Below, piece by piece: positions 29,571 through 33,091 of a stretch of DNA of 33,091 nucleotides. The stretch is from Bacteroidales bacterium. GTDB taxonomy: Bacteria; Bacteroidota; Bacteroidia; Bacteroidales; F082. Position numbers and translations under genes: made by a program. The stretch is from NCBI GenBank assembly GCA_028696715.1, contig JAQVGO010000004.1, forward strand, positions 1-33,091, in the 5' to 3' direction. The notes under the pieces are model-generated. The model did no database searches, was not told where the DNA came from, and saw nothing but the letters and a program-made list of their open reading frames with translations. Each line of letters starts with the position of its first letter. The stretch's first letter is position 1.

Positions 29571-32066
29571 CTATTCTATATTAGGCATATCCAAATCCTT
29601 CAAAAACTGTTCCAAAGCCATTTCGTTGGCCACTTTCACTTCGCGGGCCTTGCTTCCCTCAAAGGGGCCAACTATTCCGGCAGCCTCCAACTGGTCGATA
29701 ATTCGTCCGGCACGGTTGTAGCCAAGTTTGAGTTTGCGCTGCAAGAGCGAGGTTGAGCCCTGCTGCGTTTGTACAATTATCCGGGCTGCATCCTCAAACA
29801 ATTCATCACGTTCGGTGGCATCAAAAACATCACCAGCTTCATCCTGTTCTTCGGCAAATTCGGGCAGGTGATAGGCATCAGGATAGCCCCGCTGCGAGCC
29901 AATAAATTCTGTTAGTCGCTCCACCTCCGGTGTATCAATAAAAGCACATTGAAGCCGCACCAGATCACTTCCTGTGGAAAGCAGCATATCGCCGCGACCA
30001 ATAAGCTGATCAGCACCTTTGGTATCAAGAATTGTTCTGGAATCTGTTCCTGAAATCACTCTAAATGCTATACGTGCCGGGAAATTGGCTTTGATCGTTC
30101 CGGTGATGATATTGACAGAAGGCCTTTGTGTGGCAATAATCAAATGAATCCCAACTGCCCGGGCAAGCTGTGCCAGGCGGGTAATCGGGCTTTCGATCTC
30201 TTTTCCGGCTGTCATGATCAAATCGGCAAATTCATCCACCACCAACACGATATAAGGTAAAAACCGATGCCCGTGCATGGGGTTCAGTTTTCTTGATTTG
30301 AATTTAACGTTGTATTCTTTAATATTTCTTACCTGAGCATCTTTAAGCAATTCATAGCGGTTATCCATTTCGATGCTAAGCGAATTGAGCGTACGCACTA
30401 CTTTTCTGGTATCTGTGATAATAGCTTCCTCTGAATCAGGCAATTTGGCCAGATAATGCCTTTCAATACGACTAAACAAACTAAGCTCCACCTTTTTGGG
30501 GTCAACCATCACAAATTTTAGCTCGGCAGGATGCTTACAATATAGCAAAGAGGCGATGATGGCATTCAGGCCAACCGATTTTCCCTGGCCGGTAGCTCCT
30601 GCCATCAGGATATGCGGCATTTTGGCAAGATCTGCCACAAAACTCTCGTTAGCAATTGTTTTTCCAAGACCAAACGGTAATTCAAATTTGTTGTCAGAAA
30701 ATTTCTCTGAACCAATTATCGTTCTCATCGATACGATCTCAGGCTTTTGGTTAGGAACCTCAATACCAACAGTTCCTTTGCCCGGTATGGGAGCAATGAT
30801 TCGAATTCCAATGGCAGACAAACTAAGCGCGATATCGTCTTCGAGGCCTTTGATGCGTGCAATACGAACTCCGGCAGCCGGTATGATTTCATACAAGGTC
30901 ACCGTTGGTCCGATGGTGGCTTTAATCTTCTCGATACCAATACTATAATTGGCAAGTGTTTCGACGATGCGAACCTTGTTAGCCTCAAGTTCACTGCGCT
31001 CTACACTAATACCTCCCTCACCATAGTCGGTTAACAGATCCAGGTGTGGAAACTGATAGTCGGGCAAATCAAGTGTTGGATCAAACTGAGTATCCAAACC
31101 CTGACGGTCAATTGTACCTTTGGTTCGCGTTTCTTCCTGTTTAACAGGTTCGATGCTGAATTCTATTTCTTCTTCCTCTGCTTCGGTTTGTTTTGCTTTG
31201 TCGTCAAGTGGCAAATCAACTTCCAGACTTACTGAACCATGCTCTTCCGAATCATCGTTTTTTAAATTGTTACCCGTTCCAATTTCAGGTTTTTCAAAAC
31301 CCGAATCTTCCTCATCATCAACAGCATACTCAATGGTGTTATATTTGTCGCCAACTAAATCAGGCGAAGGCTTAGTATTTTTAGTTTGCTTTTGATTGCT
31401 GTTTCCTGCATTTCGGTTTCTGTTGAAAGTTAGGTTAAACTCAAGAATAACATAGGTAGCGAAAGTGAAGATGAGCGTGATGATAATTCCAGCTGTTCCG
31501 ATTATTCCTTTTAGATAGATATGAAGGTAATGCCCTAAAACACCACCCAAAACATTCAGCGGATCAGACCTGAAGATGAAAGCAAGCAACAACGGAAGCC
31601 ATAGCAAACTCAGGAAACCATATTTCCATAGCGTCCAGCCTTTGATCAGATTAAGGCCGGTACCCAGGTGAATTCCTAAAATTAACAATAAAAACACCAG
31701 GAAATAAGCTCCAAGACCAAATACCTCTTTCACAAAGAACTGCGCAAAAAATGCTCCCAGATTTCCGGTCCAGTTACTAATATTCAATTCAATATCGGTA
31801 AGCAGCCGGCTGATTGGCATATCTGCAATAACATCATCTGTTACCTGATTGAACCAATTGACAAAAAAAGAAGTGAAAGCCAGAGCCAGATAAATTGCTA
31901 CAAAAACAAGAAAAATACCAATCAGCTTTTTGAAAGGAAAATGACGACCTGGCTTGGTTCCCTTTTTTGAACCGACTGTAGCAGCAGATTTCTTATTAGC
32001 TGTTTGATTAGATTTTTCCTTTTCTTTAAAGGTATTGGTTTTTAACTTATTTGCTGGTCTGGCCAT
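29571..32066 (-). CDS. ftsK: DNA translocase FtsK/SpoIIIE
   Basis: FtsK is a septum-bound motor that moves chromosome ends into daughter cells. The 831-residue protein has a basic N-terminus, four membrane segments (about 47-70, 115-135, 148-167, 188-212), an acidic linker (220-350), an alpha/beta motor with Walker A GATGQGKS (490-497) and Walker B IVLVVDEFADL (606-616), and a C-terminal winged-helix gamma domain (~765-825, STSLLQRKLKLGYNRAGRI) that reads DNA orientation sequences. The length is normal for the phylum. A promoter lies at 32094-32122 and the LolA-like gene follows by one base. Confidence 0.96.
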   Translation of the reverse strand: MARPANKLKTNTFKEKEKSNQTANKKSAATVGSKKGTKPGRHFPFKKLIGIFLVFVAIYLALAFTSFFVNWFNQVTDDVIADMPISRLLTDIELNISNWTGNLGAFFAQFFVKEVFGLGAYFLVFLLLILGIHLGTGLNLIKGWTLWKYGFLSLLWLPLLLAFIFRSDPLNVLGGVLGHYLHIYLKGIIGTAGIIITLIFTFATYVILEFNLTFNRNRNAGNSNQKQTKNTKPSPDLVGDKYNTIEYAVDDEEDSGFEKPEIGTGNNLKNDDSEEHGSVSLEVDLPLDDKAKQTEAEEEEIEFSIEPVKQEETRTKGTIDRQGLDTQFDPTLDLPDYQFPHLDLLTDYGEGGISVERSELEANKVRIVETLANYSIGIEKIKATIGPTVTLYEIIPAAGVRIARIKGLEDDIALSLSAIGIRIIAPIPGKGTVGIEVPNQKPEIVSMRTIIGSEKFSDNKFELPFGLGKTIANESFVADLAKMPHILMAGATGQGKSVGLNAIIASLLYCKHPAELKFVMVDPKKVELSLFSRIERHYLAKLPDSEEAIITDTRKVVRTLNSLSIEMDNRYELLKDAQVRNIKEYNVKFKSRKLNPMHGHRFLPYIVLVVDEFADLIMTAGKEIESPITRLAQLARAVGIHLIIATQRPSVNIITGTIKANFPARIAFRVISGTDSRTILDTKGADQLIGRGDMLLSTGSDLVRLQCAFIDTPEVERLTEFIGSQRGYPDAYHLPEFAEEQDEAGDVFDATERDELFEDAARIIVQTQQGSTSLLQRKLKLGYNRAGRIIDQLEAAGIVGPFEGSKAREVKVANEMALEQFLKDLDMPNIE

Positions 32067-32093
32067 GCGTAATTTTCATTTGAATTGAAAACA

Positions 32094-32122
32094 CAAAAGT
32101 AGCAAAATTGCCGCGACCCAAA
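32094..32122 (-). promoter_or_regulatory. Promoter of ftsK (TTTG-N17-TACTTTTG on the minus strand)
   Basis: The plus strand reads CAAAAGTA at 32094-32101 (minus TACTTTTG, the -7 element) and CAAA at 32119-32122 (minus TTTG), 17 bases apart, slightly short of the usual spacing. The leader to the ATG at 32066 is about 20 bases. Confidence 0.5.
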
Positions 32123-32207
32123 AAGACTAAAATAAAAGAAGCACGAACCGGCTTTCTGCCAGTTGATGCTCCCTGATAAGTGACGCGATCGTCAATCAAA
32201 ATTTGAT

Positions 32208-32780
32208 TTAAACAATTCCCGTAAATCCCATAAATGCCAAAGCCAAAATACCGGCTGTTACGAGGGCTATTGGCACACCACGCATACCACTTGGCACTTC
32301 CATCAAATCCAGATGCTCGCGGATACCGGCAAAAATAACCATTGCCAATGCAAAACCAGCTGCATTTGAGATGGCATAAACAACACCTTCCAATAAGTTA
32401 AAATCTTTTTGAATGGTAAGAATGGCCACACCAAGCACAGCGCAATTGGTGGTGATCAGTGGTAAAAATACACCCAGTGCACCATAAAGTGCCGGACTTA
32501 CCTTCTTTAAAATGATTTCAACCATTTGCACCAAAGAAGCAATTACAAGGATAAAGGCTATGGTTTGGAGGAACTGAATTCCCAGCGGGGTAAGCACATA
32601 AGTTTGTATCAACCAGGTAACAATGGTGGCGAGCGTCATTACAAAAAGCACTGCGCCGCCCATGCCGATTGAAGTGGAAAGTTTATTGGAAACCCCAACA
32701 AACGGACAAATACCAAGAAACTGCGCCAACACAATATTGTTGACAAAAATGGCTGATATGATGATAATGATATATTCCAT
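32208..32780 (-). CDS. rnfA: Rnf complex membrane subunit RnfA
   Basis: RnfA is one of two related six-helix membrane subunits (with RnfE) of the Rnf ferredoxin:NAD+ oxidoreductase, which pumps Na+ or H+. The 190-residue protein has the family motifs: IFVNNIVLAQFLGICPFVGVS with the conserved Cys ligand for the membrane [2Fe-2S] cluster, and LPLITTNCAVLGVAILT with the second. It follows rnfE by 14 bases, in the usual order at the end of the rnf operon. An A/T dyad (32194-32208) lies at its stop and may be a weak terminator. Confidence 0.95.
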   Translation of the reverse strand: MEYIIIIISAIFVNNIVLAQFLGICPFVGVSNKLSTSIGMGGAVLFVMTLATIVTWLIQTYVLTPLGIQFLQTIAFILVIASLVQMVEIILKKVSPALYGALGVFLPLITTNCAVLGVAILTIQKDFNLLEGVVYAISNAAGFALAMVIFAGIREHLDLMEVPSGMRGVPIALVTAGILALAFMGFTGIV

Positions 32781-32794
32781 GGCTTATCAGTTTA

Positions 32795-33091
32795 TTATTT
32801 CGACTTATTCAGTTTGTTGGACAATGCAATGAGGTATCCCAAAGCGATGAAAGCACCAGGAGCCAATACAAAAACCAGCATTAAATCTCCGGGGATTAAT
32901 TTGATATTGAAGATTGCTCCACTTCCGAGCAACTCTCTCACACCACCAAGAATTGTAAGCGCAAATGCAAATCCCAAGCCCATTCCAAGCCCGTCAATCA
33001 CTGATGCACCAATTCCATTTTTCGAGGCAAAAGCTTCGGCTCTGCCAAGCACAATACAGTTTACAACAATCAAGGGGATAAACAAACCCAA
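32795..33091 (-). CDS. rnfE: Rnf complex membrane subunit RnfE, N-terminus cut by window edge
   Basis: This is the last ~98 codons of rnfE; the start lies beyond the right edge. The visible part has the RnfE half-motif [24 protein letters not shown], holding the conserved Cys, then [21 protein letters not shown] and [14 protein letters not shown]. RnfE pairs with RnfA around a shared [2Fe-2S] cluster. The remaining subunits (B, C, D, G) are expected further upstream on this strand. Confidence 0.95.
   Translation of the reverse strand: MGLFIPLIVVNCIVLGRAEAFASKNGIGASVIDGLGMGLGFAFALTILGGVRELLGSGAIFNIKLIPGDLMLVFVLAPGAFIALGYLIALSNKLNKSK

Noticed and set aside
1-33091. Genomic island, prophage or insertion sequence
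   Set aside because: No transposase, integrase, tRNA, direct terminal repeats or sharp composition change were seen. The gene content is housekeeping and respiratory.

Overview
The window is ordinary chromosomal DNA from an anaerobic or facultative member of the Bacteroidota, most likely order Bacteroidales or a near relative. The main evidence is the gene content: a Bacteroidetes-type GlmM, a FtsK-LolA-DUF481 run, RnfE-RnfA, NrfHA and Hcp. The promoters agree: many gene starts are preceded by the Bacteroidota -7 element TAnnTTTG, and the Nramp gene has a full TTG-N19-TAnnTTTG promoter. I see no rRNA, tRNA, CRISPR array, insertion sequence or phage gene.

Layout. 1-713 (-) is a partial exported MORN-repeat protein. 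769-4730 holds recR, a small basic protein, glmM and an AbgT-type transporter. 4902-9415 (+) is a tight run: TPR protein, aldehyde dehydrogenase, DUF368 (PopT-type lipid carrier transporter) and AroE. 9491-10726 (+) is an atypical Nramp-family transporter, followed by a strong hairpin. 10878-12996 (-) is nrfHA, for ammonifying nitrite reduction. 13129-19112 (-) is a six-gene unit read in this order: a DUF1858-like/substrate-binding fusion, a CobW/HypB-like GTPase, a soluble ABC ATPase, a zinc-ribbon protein, a DUF438 hemerythrin/PAS protein and a PepSY membrane protein. 19266-22845 (-) holds a patatin-like lipase, a cupin, hcp and an Rrf2 regulator. 23055-25126 (+) holds a heavy-metal/manganese exporter homologue and a universal stress protein. 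25106-27647 (-) is a unit of thiamine-binding-like protein, PnuC, NRK-like kinase and GT4 glycosyltransferase. 27764-28159 (+) is DUF423. 28146-32066 (-) is ftsK, lolA-like and DUF481. 32208-33091 (-) is rnfA and the 3' part of rnfE.

How it fits together. The central part, 10.8-22.9 kb, reads as a nitrite/nitric-oxide module. NrfHA makes ammonia from nitrite and Hcp removes NO. A three-cysteine Rrf2 protein is a plausible NO/Fe-S sensor, and DUF438 brings a hemerythrin-like di-iron site. The six-gene unit between nrfHA and hcp is the best candidate for an undescribed system. It has the parts of an ABC importer and of a metallochaperone, but the substrate-binding protein has no signal peptide and there is no permease. 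I infer a cytoplasmic metal or cofactor handling or repair pathway, possibly fed with electrons by the PepSY protein. An identical 15-base sequence (AGTATTTATTTACCT) lies upstream of this operon and upstream of hcp, with a related dyad at the rrf2 start. This suggests, without proving, that all three share control.

Limits: all calls are from reading the sequence and translations. No database search was run. Operon structure, promoters and operators are inferred.
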